Shown: positions 44,453 through 54,047, numbered from the stretch's first letter. The stretch is DNA of 64,000 nucleotides from Mycobacterium scrofulaceum (GCF_001667885.1 NZ_LZJW01000058.1:1-64000), one strand, 5' to 3'. The notes: generated by a model from the sequence alone, not told the origin. A program made the numbers and translations.

Positions 44453-45304
44453 TCATCCTCGAGCCTGGGCGAGGGCGCGGCGCGTGAGCACGCCCACCGC
44501 GTGCCGTTGGTATCCGATGTCCGCGTGCGGCTGGGGAATCGGCGAGGCGTCCTCCTCGGCGGCGGCACGCGCGGCAGCGGCGATGGCGTCGTCGTCGAAC
44601 GGGCGCCCGAGCAGCGCCGCCTCGGCCGCGGCCGCGCGCACGGGTCGGTCCGCCGCGTTGACCAGTCCCACCGAGGCAGAGGCGACGCGGCCGTCCGCGA
44701 CGGTCACGGCCACCGCCACGGCCAATTCGGCGAAGCTGGCGTGGGTACGCCGATGTTCGACGAAGCCGACGGCGGTGCCGTCCGGAAGCAGGGGCAGGCG
44801 CACCTCGGCGAGCAGTTCGTCGGGGCGCCGCACCGTGGTGAACGCGCCGGTGAAGAAGTCTTCCGCGCGCACCGTGCGCCGCCCGCTCGAGCCGAGCAGG
44901 TCGAGTTCGGCTCCCAGCGCCACGGCGATCGTCGGCCACTCCGCCGCCGGGTGGGCGTACGCGAGGCTGCCCAGCATCGTCCCCCTGGCGCGGATCGGAG
45001 GGTGGGCGATGTGGTGGGCGACGCGGCCCAGCAGATCGCCCAATGGTTCGGGCACCCAATCGGATTCGAAGGCCCGATGCCTGACCAGCGGGCCGACCCG
45101 CAGCACGGTGCCGTCGCGCGCCATGCGCTCGAAACCCGCGACGCCGTTGATGTCGACCAGCCGCCGGGGACGGGCGGCGCGAAAATTCATCTCCAGCACC
45201 AGGCTTTGCCCGCCGGCCAACACGTGGGCATCGCCGTCGGCCAGCGCGGCCACTACGTCACTCACGCTGCGCGCGGCGATGTAGTCGAACGGCGCGGGTT
45301 TCAT
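44453..45304 (-). CDS. Molybdenum hydroxylase, FAD-binding medium subunit, CoxM-like
   Basis: 283 residues from ATG 45302-45304, overlapping the large-subunit stop (ATGA). The FAD site motif AGGQSLVLEMNFR and the second one, RGTMLGSLAYAHPAAEWP, are recognisable. The C-terminal CO_deh_flav_C domain runs from about residue 170 (AVGFVEHRRTHASFAELAVA). The usual TGGS/TIGG motif is seen as GTMLG/S. It is the middle gene of the large-medium-small operon. Confidence 0.94.
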   Translation of the reverse strand: MKPAPFDYIAARSVSDVVAALADGDAHVLAGGQSLVLEMNFRAARPRRLVDINGVAGFERMARDGTVLRVGPLVRHRAFESDWVPEPLGDLLGRVAHHIAHPPIRARGTMLGSLAYAHPAAEWPTIAVALGAELDLLGSSGRRTVRAEDFFTGAFTTVRRPDELLAEVRLPLLPDGTAVGFVEHRRTHASFAELAVAVAVTVADGRVASASVGLVNAADRPVRAAAAEAALLGRPFDDDAIAAAARAAAEEDASPIPQPHADIGYQRHAVGVLTRRALAQARG

Positions 45305-47514
45305 CGGGCCGCCCGCCAGCAGTTGTACGGGGTGAGCGGCATCTGTAGCCGGGAGGGGTCGTCGAGCCCGAGCGCGTCGACGACGGCGTTGACGATCGCG
45401 GGGGGCGTCCCGATGCAGCCCGCCTCGCCGGCGCCCTTCGCGCCCAGCGGCGTGTTCGGGTTGGGCGTGCAGGTCTCGGCGAAGCGCAGCGGCGGCAGCT
45501 CCGAGATGGTCGGGATCAGGTAGTCGAGCAGGCTCAGCGTGGCCGGGCGGCCGTCCGGGTCGTAGCGGACCTGCTCGCACATGGCCTGCCCGAGGCCCTG
45601 CACCGTGGAGCCGTAACCCTGCCCGTCGACGATCAACGGATTCACCACGACGCCGTAGTCGTCCACGGCGACGACCTTGAGCACGGTGATCTCCCCCAGC
45701 TCGGTGTCGACCTCGACCACGGCGATGTACGCGCCGAACGGAAACCCTTCCGGCGGCGCGAAAACCTCGTCGGCGCGCAGTTGCCCCTGCGCGGCCAGGT
45801 CCGCCAGGCTCATCGCGCGGCCGCCGGCGTGCACCTCGCCCTTGCGGTATTCCACGTCGGCGACCGGGATGGCGCAGACTTCCGCCATGCGCTGCCGGGC
45901 GGTCTCGATCAACTTGCCTGCCGCCCGGTGCAGCGCCGCGCCGCCGGTCTGCATCGACCGGCTGGCGAATGAGCCGATGCCCTGGGGGATCACGGCGGTG
46001 TCCCCCTCGATGAGCCGCACCCGCTCCACGTCCACGTCGAGCACGGCGGCGACCACCTGCGGGAAGGACGTTTCATGGCCCTGGCCCGTCGAGCAGCAGC
46101 CGGACAGCGCCACAAACGTGCCGTCCGGGCACGCTTCGACCGCGCCGAATTCGTCACCCGCGCCGGAACGTTCCACGTAGGTGCACAGCCCGATGCCGAT
46201 CGGCGCCTCGCCGGCGGCGCGGCGGCGGGCTTGCTCTGCGCGCCATCCCTCGTAGTCCACCTCGCGCACGGCCAAGTCCAGGGCCGCGGCGTAGTCACCG
46301 CTGTCGTAGGTGTATCCGGTCGGGGCGGCATACGGAAACGCCTCGGGGGCAATGAAATTCCGCCGCCGCAGCTCGACCGGATCCATGCCGAGCCGCCGGG
46401 CCAGCAACTCGACCGTCCGCTCGATCGCCGACGCCGCCTCGGGGCGCCCGGCGCCGCGGTACGGGCTGGTGGGCGCGGTGTTGGTGACCACGGCGCGGGC
46501 CCGCACGTGCACGTGCGGAATCGCGTAGGCGCCGGTGGCCATCAGCGACGTCGCCGTCGGGACGAACGAGCCGGTGTGCGGGTAGCCGCCCACGTCGGCG
46601 TCGACGTGCAGCTCGTAGGCGAGGATGCGGCCGTCGGCGCTCGCAGCCATGCGGACCCGCTGGTTCTGGCCCCGCCCATGCGGCGGACCCGTCAGCGACT
46701 CGGCACGGTCCTCCAGCCAGCGCACCGGCCGGCCCAGCCGCGCGACCGCCGCGACCACCGCCAAGTACTCGGGCCACGTCTCACTTTTGCCGCCGAACGC
46801 GCCGCCGACGTCCGGCACGATGACGCGGATCTGCTCCGGTCGCAACCCGAACCCGGCGGCCAGGTCGCGGCGCAGCCGGTGCGGTGCCTGATGCGAAACC
46901 CACACGGTCAGCCCGCCGCCCGGCTCCGGGCGCACCAGAATCGCCCGCGGCTCCATGAACATGTGTGAGACCAGTTGTTGGCGATAACTGGCCGTCACCA
47001 CCACGGCCGCGTCTCGCCACACCGACTCGTCGATGCGATCGCCAAACTCCTTGTCGGTGGCGGCATTTCCCCTGCCCGGGAACAACTGCACGTCACTAAC
47101 GGCCGCCTCGGTCGGGTCGAGCAGGACGGGCAGCGGCGCGATGTCGACTTGCACCGCGTCTCGGGCGTCTTCCGCCAGGTACCGATCGTCGGCGACGACG
47201 ATGGCCACCGGCTCCCCGACGTAGCGCACCCGGTCGGTGGCCAGCGCCGGCCACGGCCGGCCCTCGATGGAGCCCGGGTCCAGCATCGGGGGCGTGTCCG
47301 GGAGGAACGGAAGGTCGTCGTGCGACCAGGCGGCGGCAACCCCCGGCAACGACCGGGCCGCCGCCACGTCCACGGCGCGCAGCTCCCCGTTGGCGACGCC
47401 GCTGCGCACGAACGCGGTGTCCAGGCATCCGGGGACGCGCAGGTCACCGACGTAGCTACCCGCGCCGCGCACCAGCCGCGAATCCTCGCGGCGTTGCAGC
47501 CGCGCACCGATCAT
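45301..47514 (-). CDS. Molybdenum hydroxylase large subunit, form II CoxL-like
   Basis: 737 residues from ATG 47512-47514 (a TTG nine bases upstream is in frame). It binds molybdopterin cytosine dinucleotide. Key pieces: VGEPVAIVVADD, VGGAFGGKSE, GQGHETSFPQVVA, GSFASRSMQTGG and the catalytic Glu in KGAGEAGCIG. The active-site loop reads SPYRGAGRPEA: this is the form II (AYRGAGR-type) loop. Bona fide CO dehydrogenases carry AYxCSFR, so CO is probably not the substrate; an aldehyde or N-heterocycle is more likely. The transcribed order large-medium-small differs from both usual cox orders. Confidence 0.93.
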   Translation of the reverse strand: MIGARLQRREDSRLVRGAGSYVGDLRVPGCLDTAFVRSGVANGELRAVDVAAARSLPGVAAAWSHDDLPFLPDTPPMLDPGSIEGRPWPALATDRVRYVGEPVAIVVADDRYLAEDARDAVQVDIAPLPVLLDPTEAAVSDVQLFPGRGNAATDKEFGDRIDESVWRDAAVVVTASYRQQLVSHMFMEPRAILVRPEPGGGLTVWVSHQAPHRLRRDLAAGFGLRPEQIRVIVPDVGGAFGGKSETWPEYLAVVAAVARLGRPVRWLEDRAESLTGPPHGRGQNQRVRMAASADGRILAYELHVDADVGGYPHTGSFVPTATSLMATGAYAIPHVHVRARAVVTNTAPTSPYRGAGRPEAASAIERTVELLARRLGMDPVELRRRNFIAPEAFPYAAPTGYTYDSGDYAAALDLAVREVDYEGWRAEQARRRAAGEAPIGIGLCTYVERSGAGDEFGAVEACPDGTFVALSGCCSTGQGHETSFPQVVAAVLDVDVERVRLIEGDTAVIPQGIGSFASRSMQTGGAALHRAAGKLIETARQRMAEVCAIPVADVEYRKGEVHAGGRAMSLADLAAQGQLRADEVFAPPEGFPFGAYIAVVEVDTELGEITVLKVVAVDDYGVVVNPLIVDGQGYGSTVQGLGQAMCEQVRYDPDGRPATLSLLDYLIPTISELPPLRFAETCTPNPNTPLGAKGAGEAGCIGTPPAIVNAVVDALGLDDPSRLQMPLTPYNCWRAAR

Positions 47515-47564
47515 CCGGCCCAATTACCCATGTACCGGGCCTGACAAACGAATCACCTTCGGGC

Positions 47565-48608
47565 TCAAAGCCTCAACAGCCGCTCGGCATTGAGGTGGGC
47601 GATCTTCTCCCGGTCGCCTTGGTTGATCGGCATCCGGTCGAGGAACTGGCGGCACGCCTTCATGTTCCCGTAGGGATAGTCGGCGGTGAAGACCACGCGG
47701 TCGACGCCGATCACGTTGACCATGGCCAGGTAGGCGTTGAAGGACAGACTCCAGCTGGGATCCGTCGCACCGGGCTCCTGACTGAAGAAATCACCGGCGA
47801 GGATGCCGCCATAGAAGTTCTCCCGCAGGTACTCCTTGACGGTGCGCTTGAGACCCGTCGCGCCGACCGGAAACGAGTAGTCGGTCCGCCAGCCCATCCA
47901 GCTGAGCGCCTCGAAGTGGTGACCCACGATGATCTGCAACTGGGGGAACCGGTCGAACACCCCACCCAGGATCAGCCGCAGGCAGTGCACCCCGGTGTCG
48001 ATGTGCCAGCCGACACCGGCCGCCGCCAACCGCGCGGAGACCTTGGGGTCGAAGCCGGTGTAGTAGGCGTCGATGACCGGCTGCGGCGGGATGGTCGGAT
48101 GCAAATAGATTGGCACACCGAGGGTTTCGGCGGATTCGAAGACCGGCCAGAAGAAGGTGTCGTCCAGATAGCGCCCGTTGACGTGGCCGTTGATCAGGGC
48201 GCCCACGAAGCCGTGATCGCGGACGGTGCGTTCGAGTTCGGCGGCGGCCGCGCCGGGGTCGCGCATCGGGAGGGTGGCGAAGCCGCGGAACCGGTCAGGA
48301 TGCCGGCCGATCGCGGCCACCACCGCGTCGTTGGCCCGCCTGGCCAGCTCGACCGCCGTCGAGGGGGCCAGCGTCTCGGGTCCCGGTACGGAGTGCGAAA
48401 GGATCTGCATGTCGATGCCCGCGGCGTCCATCGCGGCGATCCGGCCCTCGCCCAGGTCGTTGATGCCGGGTGGCCATTCTCCTTCCGCGCCGGGTGAGCC
48501 GTAGTCCGCGTTCTGCAGGAGTTGGGTCGCCGGGTCCGGCCTGTCGTTGCGGTGTGCTTCGCCTATGGCAGGGAGCTTGTAATGCTCTTCGAATCCGATG
48601 ACCTTCAT
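47565..48608 (-). CDS. Amidohydrolase-family decarboxylase, gamma-resorcylate decarboxylase-like
   Basis: 347 residues from ATG 48606-48608 with GAGAGGAAA upstream. The barrel begins MKVIGFEEHYKLPAIGE, with Glu8 and an adjacent His9 in the place of the metal-binding E-x-H of 2,6-dihydroxybenzoate decarboxylases. Further ligands fit HPTIPPQP and TADYPYGNM. Also typical are WPVFESAETLGVPIYLHP and IVGHHFEALSWMGWR. Such enzymes remove CO2 from hydroxybenzoates. The gene lies 50 bases upstream of the molybdenum hydroxylase genes in the same direction, so one catabolic operon is likely. Confidence 0.88.
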   Translation of the reverse strand: MKVIGFEEHYKLPAIGEAHRNDRPDPATQLLQNADYGSPGAEGEWPPGINDLGEGRIAAMDAAGIDMQILSHSVPGPETLAPSTAVELARRANDAVVAAIGRHPDRFRGFATLPMRDPGAAAAELERTVRDHGFVGALINGHVNGRYLDDTFFWPVFESAETLGVPIYLHPTIPPQPVIDAYYTGFDPKVSARLAAAGVGWHIDTGVHCLRLILGGVFDRFPQLQIIVGHHFEALSWMGWRTDYSFPVGATGLKRTVKEYLRENFYGGILAGDFFSQEPGATDPSWSLSFNAYLAMVNVIGVDRVVFTADYPYGNMKACRQFLDRMPINQGDREKIAHLNAERLLRL

Positions 48609-48697
48609 TCGTTTCCTCTCATCCATGACACCCACGAATCCGGACCGACCGGCGTTCACCGGGTACCCGGCCGGAGGCGGGTTTGCCATGGCGGCCG

Positions 48698-50113
48698 CTA
48701 AGCCTTTTCGCCCGCTACCCTCCACCGAATCGCCAGGACGGCCGCGATGAGCGCCGCGGCGCCCGCGGCCGTGACGACGAATCCCCAGCCCCGACGGATC
48801 GCGGTCAGGTCGATGCCGGGTTGGTAGAGCATGGTCAGCACCGCGGTGCCCAGCACGGTGCCCAGTTGCCGCGCGGTATTCGTCAGCGCCGACCCGGCGC
48901 CCCACCTGTGGGACGGAAGCGCGAGGCCCGCGACCGCCGACAGGCTGGGCATGACCAGGCCGACGCCCGCGCCGGTGAACACCTGTCCGGGGAGGAAATC
49001 CGCGAGGTAGTTGGGCTCGGGAGTGATGCGCAACAGCCAGATCAAGATTCCCACCACGTACAGGCCGGCGCCGAGCGCGGCGACGGCGCCCACGCCTGCT
49101 TTGTCGATCAGCCGGCCGGCGAGCGTGAGGGAGACGAGCACCACGACGGCGGGACCCGGGGAAAGACACAGCCCCGCTTCGTCGGGCGCCTTACCCCAGA
49201 CGACGGTGAGCAGCATGACGCTGCCGAGCAGCATCGCGGCGAAGGCCGCCGCGAACAGCAATAGCGCCAGGCAGCTCGACCACATTGGAACCAGCCGGAC
49301 CACGACGAGGTCCAATGCCGGCGAGGGATGACGCAGGGATCGCCACACCGCCAGCGCGAGCGCGCACGCGGCTCCGGTCGTCGCGAGGACAATCTTCGTG
49401 GCACCCCAGCCCGCCGCGGGCAGTTCGATCAGCGCCCACACCAGCGCCCCCACGCCGACCACCAGGCTCAGCGCGCCGAAGAGATCGGGAATGCCGGCTC
49501 CGGTGGTGCTGGTCTTGGCGAGCACCATCGGACCTAGGGCAAGGGCCAGCAGGCCCAACGGAAGATTGACGAAAAAGATCCAGCGCCACGACATTTCGAC
49601 AAGCAGACCGCCAACCGGCGGGCCCAGCGCCGCGGCCATGGCGGCCACCGCCGACCATGTGCTGACCGCCACCGCGCGGCGTGCAGCCGGAACGGCGGCC
49701 AGCAACAGCGCCAGCGAGCTCGGCATCAGCATGGCGGCGCCGACCGCCTGAACCACGCGGGACGCGATCAGCATGACCAAAGACGCGGCAAACCCGCAGG
49801 CGGCCGAGGCCAGCATGAAGACCGCGAGGCCCCAGAGGAAAAGCCGGCGATGCCCGTACCGATCGCCCAGCCGGCCGGCCGGATTCATGAAGGCCGCAAA
49901 GACCAGGGTGTAGCCGTTGAGGACCCAGGACGTCGAGCCGAGGTCGGCCGAATCGAAAGCCCGCCGGATCTCGGGAAAGGCGATGTTGACGATGAACAGG
50001 TCCAGGCTGGCCAGGAAGGCGGCGCTGGACACCACGAGAACCGTTGCCGCTGGGCGCGTCGCCGATTCCCGCATCACCACCCGCACCCGCCCGCCTCGCG
50101 TTCCGTCATCCAC
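48698..50113 (-). CDS. MFS transporter, DHA2 (14-helix) drug-exporter family
   Basis: 471 residues as drawn from ATG 50111-50113; ATG 50072-50074 (MRESATRPAATVLVV) is a good alternative. Motifs: SLDLFIVNIAFPEIRRAF with the intramembrane acid of helix 1, GRLGDRYGHRRLFLWG in loop 2-3, and motif C-like AALGPPVGGLLVEMSWRWIFFVNLP after helix 5. Fourteen hydrophobic segments are visible. DHA2 proteins expel drugs or aromatic compounds with protons. It is upstream of the amidohydrolase on the same strand (89 bases), suggesting transport of the same substrate. An AT-rich palindrome lies before it. Confidence 0.92.
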   Translation of the reverse strand: MDDGTRGGRVRVVMRESATRPAATVLVVSSAAFLASLDLFIVNIAFPEIRRAFDSADLGSTSWVLNGYTLVFAAFMNPAGRLGDRYGHRRLFLWGLAVFMLASAACGFAASLVMLIASRVVQAVGAAMLMPSSLALLLAAVPAARRAVAVSTWSAVAAMAAALGPPVGGLLVEMSWRWIFFVNLPLGLLALALGPMVLAKTSTTGAGIPDLFGALSLVVGVGALVWALIELPAAGWGATKIVLATTGAACALALAVWRSLRHPSPALDLVVVRLVPMWSSCLALLLFAAAFAAMLLGSVMLLTVVWGKAPDEAGLCLSPGPAVVVLVSLTLAGRLIDKAGVGAVAALGAGLYVVGILIWLLRITPEPNYLADFLPGQVFTGAGVGLVMPSLSAVAGLALPSHRWGAGSALTNTARQLGTVLGTAVLTMLYQPGIDLTAIRRGWGFVVTAAGAAALIAAVLAIRWRVAGEKA

Positions 50114-50140
50114 CGGCGAGGCCAGACCGCGGCCTCTAGA

Positions 50141-50154
50141 TATAGCAAACTATA
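50141..50154 (-). promoter_or_regulatory. AT-rich palindrome TATAG-CAAA-CTATA before the DHA2 gene
   Basis: A perfect 5-bp inverted repeat with a four-base centre, 28 bases upstream of the drawn start. On the minus strand it also supplies TATAG(T) as a -10 candidate. It stands out in a GC-rich background and could be an operator overlapping the promoter of the exporter and the downstream catabolic genes. It lies between this gene and the divergent Nudix gene. Confidence 0.45.
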
Positions 50155-50258
50155 CCCAGACGCGGGATGGTGCGGATGCCGCAGTCACGGTTCGATGCGT
50201 CACACCCATACTCGGCGGCGAGTCCCAAGAGCGGGTCACCCCCGCATAGTCTCGATCC

Positions 50259-50978
50259 GTGACCATCCCGTATGACGACGCGCTGCGTGAGCGAATCCGC
50301 AACCACCTGGCCGGATACCGGCGTCGCGTCGTGACCGATCCGGAGAAGCGGCAGGCGGCGGTCGCCGTGGCGCTGGTCGACTCGACCGTCGGGGAGGACC
50401 GGGTGGACCCCATACCGGTTGAAGAGTGGAACGGTGACCGCCCGATTCCAGCGCCCGGGCTGGACGGACGCATGGTCGGCGTGTCCGGAGGGGCGGCGTT
50501 CCTGTTGTGCCGCAGGGCTTCTCGGCTCACCTCGCACGCAGCGCAATGGGCGCTGCCCGGGGGCCGGCTGGACCCGGGCGAAAGCGCCGTCGACGCGGCG
50601 CTGCGGGAATTGCGCGAGGAGCTGGGCATCGCCCTGACCGATTCGACCGTGTTGGGCCTCCTCGACGATTACCCGACCCGGTCCGGGTATGTCATCACCC
50701 CGGTCGTGGTTTGGGGTGGCGGACGCCTCGATCCCCGCCCGGCGCCCGACGAGGTGGTGGCGGTGTACCGGGTGGGACTGCACCAATTGCAGCGCGACGA
50801 CTCGCCGCGATTCATCACCATCCCGGAGAGCCCGCGCCCGGTCGTGCAGATTCCGCTGGGGAACGACCTGATTCACGCGCCGACCGGCGCAGTGCTGCTG
50901 CAGCTGAGGTGGCTCTGTCTGGAAGGCCGACCGGACGCGGTCGACGAGTTGGAGCAACCGGTCTTCGCCTGGCGGTAG
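50259..50978 (+). CDS. Nudix hydrolase, CoA-pyrophosphatase-like
   Basis: 239 residues from GTG 50259; TAGTCT (50247-50252) ends six bases earlier, fitting a leaderless transcript. The Nudix box runs from Gly102 to Ile124 (GRLDPGESAVDAAL, RELREELGI) and is complete. The extended N-terminus (YDDALRERIRNHLAGYRRR) and the length are like NudL/CoA pyrophosphatases, which cut CoA or its derivatives. The extra CoA signature is not obvious, so the substrate may be another NDP-linked compound. Confidence 0.92.
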   Translation: MTIPYDDALRERIRNHLAGYRRRVVTDPEKRQAAVAVALVDSTVGEDRVDPIPVEEWNGDRPIPAPGLDGRMVGVSGGAAFLLCRRASRLTSHAAQWALPGGRLDPGESAVDAALRELREELGIALTDSTVLGLLDDYPTRSGYVITPVVVWGGGRLDPRPAPDEVVAVYRVGLHQLQRDDSPRFITIPESPRPVVQIPLGNDLIHAPTGAVLLQLRWLCLEGRPDAVDELEQPVFAWR

Positions 50979-51131
50979 CGATCGACGACAGACCCCGCGG
51001 CGCGAGCGGCGGCTGTCACGCGACGGACGCTCGGTGTTCGCCTTCTGGTCACCGGCGGGCGGATTGACTCTGCAAGCCTGGACCGACGCTCCGGGACGCA
51101 AGGAGCCGCCGTGATCCCAGAAAGGGCGGCC

Positions 51132-54047
51132 ATGACAGAACATCTGCGTGCATACAACAGCCTGTGGCAGGTCCGCAGCGACTCGTGGTGCCGGTTGGAA
51201 GAAGCCGCGGACCGGCTGACGCGGCCGACCACCACCGGGACGCTGAGGGACAAATGGGCGGGGGCCTGCCAGGAGTTGCTGACGCGCCTGAGCACCCTCG
51301 AGCCCTACTGGGCGTACCCCGGGGCGCCTCAGTTCGCGCGCATCCAAAGGCTTTTCGCCGCCGGCAGCTACGACAAGTTCGCGCAGGCCGTCGCGCAGGT
51401 CAACCGGGCGCTGACCACCGAGTCCTACCGCTCGGGGGACGTGGACAACGCCGGCGCCGACGAATTGGACATGTTCCCGTCCGATCCGCGTCAGCTCATC
51501 GAGCACCAGCCGGCGTCGCAGCGCGACCGCCCGTACTTCGAGGTGCTCGTCGTCGAAAAAATGACCGAAGACCAGGAGCGGGCCCTGCGCAGCGAGGTCC
51601 GCAAATGGCGGCGCCCGGACGACGAATTCGTCTACGAACTGGTGGTTGTCTCCAGCGGGGACGAGGCCCTCATCGCGGCGCGGCTCAACGTCAACCTGCA
51701 GGCGGTCGTGATCCGCCGCCGCTTCTCGCACCAGTCGACGCGGGACCTGTCGGCGCTGTCGGAGTTCGTCGACACGGCCGTATCCGACGAGCTGAACGAC
51801 CATCAAACTCCCGAGGAACGCGCGCAGATCCTGGCGATCTCGCTGGCCGAACTGCGGCCGGAGCTCGACCTTTACCTGATGACCGAGATCGAGGTCGAAG
51901 ACATCGCCGGGCGGCTGGGCCAGTACTTCCGCAGGGTATTCCACGCCCGTGAGGGCATGCTGGAGCTGCACCTGTCGATCCTGCAGGGCGTCGCAGCGCG
52001 CTACCGCACACCGTTCTTCAGCGCGCTCAAGCAATACAGCCACCGGCCCACGGGTGTCTTTCACGCGCTGCCGATTTCGCAGGGCAAGTCGATCGTCAAC
52101 TCACACTGGATCCGGGACATGGTGGGGTTCTACGGCCTGGACGTGTTCATGGCCGAGACGTCGGCGACGTGCGGTGGCCTCGACTCGTTGCTCGAACCGA
52201 CCGGCCCGCTGCGCGAGGCCCAACAACTCGCCGCGCAGGCCTACGGCTCGCGGCACACGTACTTCGTCACCAACGGAACCTCCACGGCCAACAAGATCGT
52301 CACGCAGGCGCTGGTGGCGCCCGGCGACATCGTCCTGCTGGACCGCAACTGCCACCAGTCGCACCACTACGGGATGATGCTGGCCGGCGCGAACGTGGTG
52401 TACCTGGAGGCCTACCCGCTCAACGAGTATTCGATGTACGGCGCGGTCCCGCTGCGCGAGATCAAGTCGAAGTTGTTGGCGCTCAAGCGGGCCGGCAAGC
52501 TCGACCGCGTCAAGATGATGTCGCTGACGAACTGCACCTTCGACGGGATCGTCTACGACGTCGAGCGCGTGATGGAGGAGTGCCTGGCGATCAAGGGAGA
52601 CCTGGTTTTCCTGTGGGACGAGGCCTGGTTCGCGTTCGCCCGGTTCCACCCCGTCTACCGCACGCGCACCGCGATGGCCGCGGCGCGCGCGATGCGCGAA
52701 CGGCTGCAGGACAGCGGCTACCGACGTCGTTACGAGGAATACCTTGCGGCCGACGGCGGCGAAACGCCCAGCGACGACGAGCTTTTGGATCGTCGGCTAC
52801 TCCCAGACCCCGCGCGCGCCCGGGTGCGGGTCTACGCCACGCAGTCGACGCACAAGACGCTGACCGCGCTGCGGCAGGGATCGATGATCCACGTCTTCGA
52901 TCAGGACTTCGACCAGAAGGTCGCCGAGCCGTTCCACGAGGCCTACATGGCGCACACGTCGACCTCCCCCAACTATCAGATCCTCGCGTCTCTGGACCTG
53001 GGCCGCCGGCAGGTCGCGCTCGAGGGGGTCGAGCTGGTGCAACGCCAGATCGAGAACGCGATGCAGTTGCGCGACGCGATCGACAACCATCCGTTGCTCA
53101 GCAAGTACATGCGTTGCCTGCGCACGTCGGATCTGATCCCGGAGCCGTTTCGGCCCTCGGCCATCGCCCAGCCCCTGCGCTCGGGCCTGCGCAACATGAT
53201 GGCGGCTTGGGACCAGGACGAATTCGTGCTCGACCCATCGCGGATCACGTTGTTCATCGGCCCGACCGGTTACGACGGCGACACCTTCAAGCGCCAGCAG
53301 TTGATGGACCGGTACGGAATTCAGATCAACAAGACGTCGCGCAACAGCGTGCTGTTCATGACCAACATCGGCACCACGCGCAGCTCGGTCGCGTTCCTGG
53401 TGGAGGTTCTGGTCAACATCGCCACCGAACTCGACCAGAACATTTCCGAGATGAGCCTTGGTGAACGAGAGCACTTCGAGCGGGCGGTCTACCGGCTCAC
53501 CGAAATGTCCTTGCCGCTGCCCGATTTCAGCGGGTTCCATCCCGCCTTCCTGGACCACAGCGGAGCCGAGCCGACGCCCGAGGGGGACGTCCGCCGCGGC
53601 TTCTACCTCTCCTACGACGACACCAACTGTGAATACCTCACCGGCGACCAGATCGATGAACGGCTCGACGCCGGATTCGACGTCGTGTCGGCGACGTACG
53701 TGACGCCCTACCCGCCGGGCTTTCCGGTGCTGGTGCCCGGTCAGCTGTTCAGTCGCGGGATCCTGCAGTTCATGCGCGACCTGGACACCCCCGAAATCCA
53801 CGGCTATCTACCGAACTTCGGCTACCGCGTGTACACCGAGAAGGCCATCGAGATGGCCGGCCGGTCCGTCGGCCTGTCGTCCAACGGCCACCGCCCGCTC
53901 GGGCCTTCGGATGCGGCGAAGCAGACGCCGAAGAAGCCGGGCAAGCGCGCGAGGCTCAGCGGCGAGGGGAACGTTCCCGAGGTCGGTCAGGATGAGTTGC
54001 TCGGCCAACAGCAGCCCGGCGACGCGGTGAGTTCGGGGTCTGCTTAG
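51132..54047 (+). CDS. PLP-dependent Orn/Lys/Arg decarboxylase, Rv2531c-like
   Basis: 971 residues from ATG 51132 (AGAAAGG upstream); a GTG at 51111, preceded by AAGGAG, adds seven. Fold type I decarboxylase with an N-terminal receiver-like wing domain (about 1-250). The PLP Lys575 lies in the motif QSTHKTLTALRQGS. Other core motifs are YFVTNGTSTANKIV, DRNCHQSHHYGMMLAG, TNCTFDGIVYD, FLWDEAWFAFARFHP and TPYPPGFPVLVPGQ. The family makes cadaverine, putrescine or agmatine; which amino acid is used is undecided. The last 92 bases overlap the convergent PadR gene. Confidence 0.92.
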   Translation: MTEHLRAYNSLWQVRSDSWCRLEEAADRLTRPTTTGTLRDKWAGACQELLTRLSTLEPYWAYPGAPQFARIQRLFAAGSYDKFAQAVAQVNRALTTESYRSGDVDNAGADELDMFPSDPRQLIEHQPASQRDRPYFEVLVVEKMTEDQERALRSEVRKWRRPDDEFVYELVVVSSGDEALIAARLNVNLQAVVIRRRFSHQSTRDLSALSEFVDTAVSDELNDHQTPEERAQILAISLAELRPELDLYLMTEIEVEDIAGRLGQYFRRVFHAREGMLELHLSILQGVAARYRTPFFSALKQYSHRPTGVFHALPISQGKSIVNSHWIRDMVGFYGLDVFMAETSATCGGLDSLLEPTGPLREAQQLAAQAYGSRHTYFVTNGTSTANKIVTQALVAPGDIVLLDRNCHQSHHYGMMLAGANVVYLEAYPLNEYSMYGAVPLREIKSKLLALKRAGKLDRVKMMSLTNCTFDGIVYDVERVMEECLAIKGDLVFLWDEAWFAFARFHPVYRTRTAMAAARAMRERLQDSGYRRRYEEYLAADGGETPSDDELLDRRLLPDPARARVRVYATQSTHKTLTALRQGSMIHVFDQDFDQKVAEPFHEAYMAHTSTSPNYQILASLDLGRRQVALEGVELVQRQIENAMQLRDAIDNHPLLSKYMRCLRTSDLIPEPFRPSAIAQPLRSGLRNMMAAWDQDEFVLDPSRITLFIGPTGYDGDTFKRQQLMDRYGIQINKTSRNSVLFMTNIGTTRSSVAFLVEVLVNIATELDQNISEMSLGEREHFERAVYRLTEMSLPLPDFSGFHPAFLDHSGAEPTPEGDVRRGFYLSYDDTNCEYLTGDQIDERLDAGFDVVSATYVTPYPPGFPVLVPGQLFSRGILQFMRDLDTPEIHGYLPNFGYRVYTEKAIEMAGRSVGLSSNGHRPLGPSDAAKQTPKKPGKRARLSGEGNVPEVGQDELLGQQQPGDAVSSGSA

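Noticed and set aside
46075..46968. Plus-strand frame inside the CoxL-like gene
   Set aside because: Antisense shadow; codon pattern and homology favour the minus strand.
45301..47514. Assignment of the molybdenum hydroxylase as a true CO dehydrogenase
   Set aside because: The active-site loop is PYRGAGR, not the AYxCSFR of form I enzymes, and the coxDEFG accessory genes are missing.
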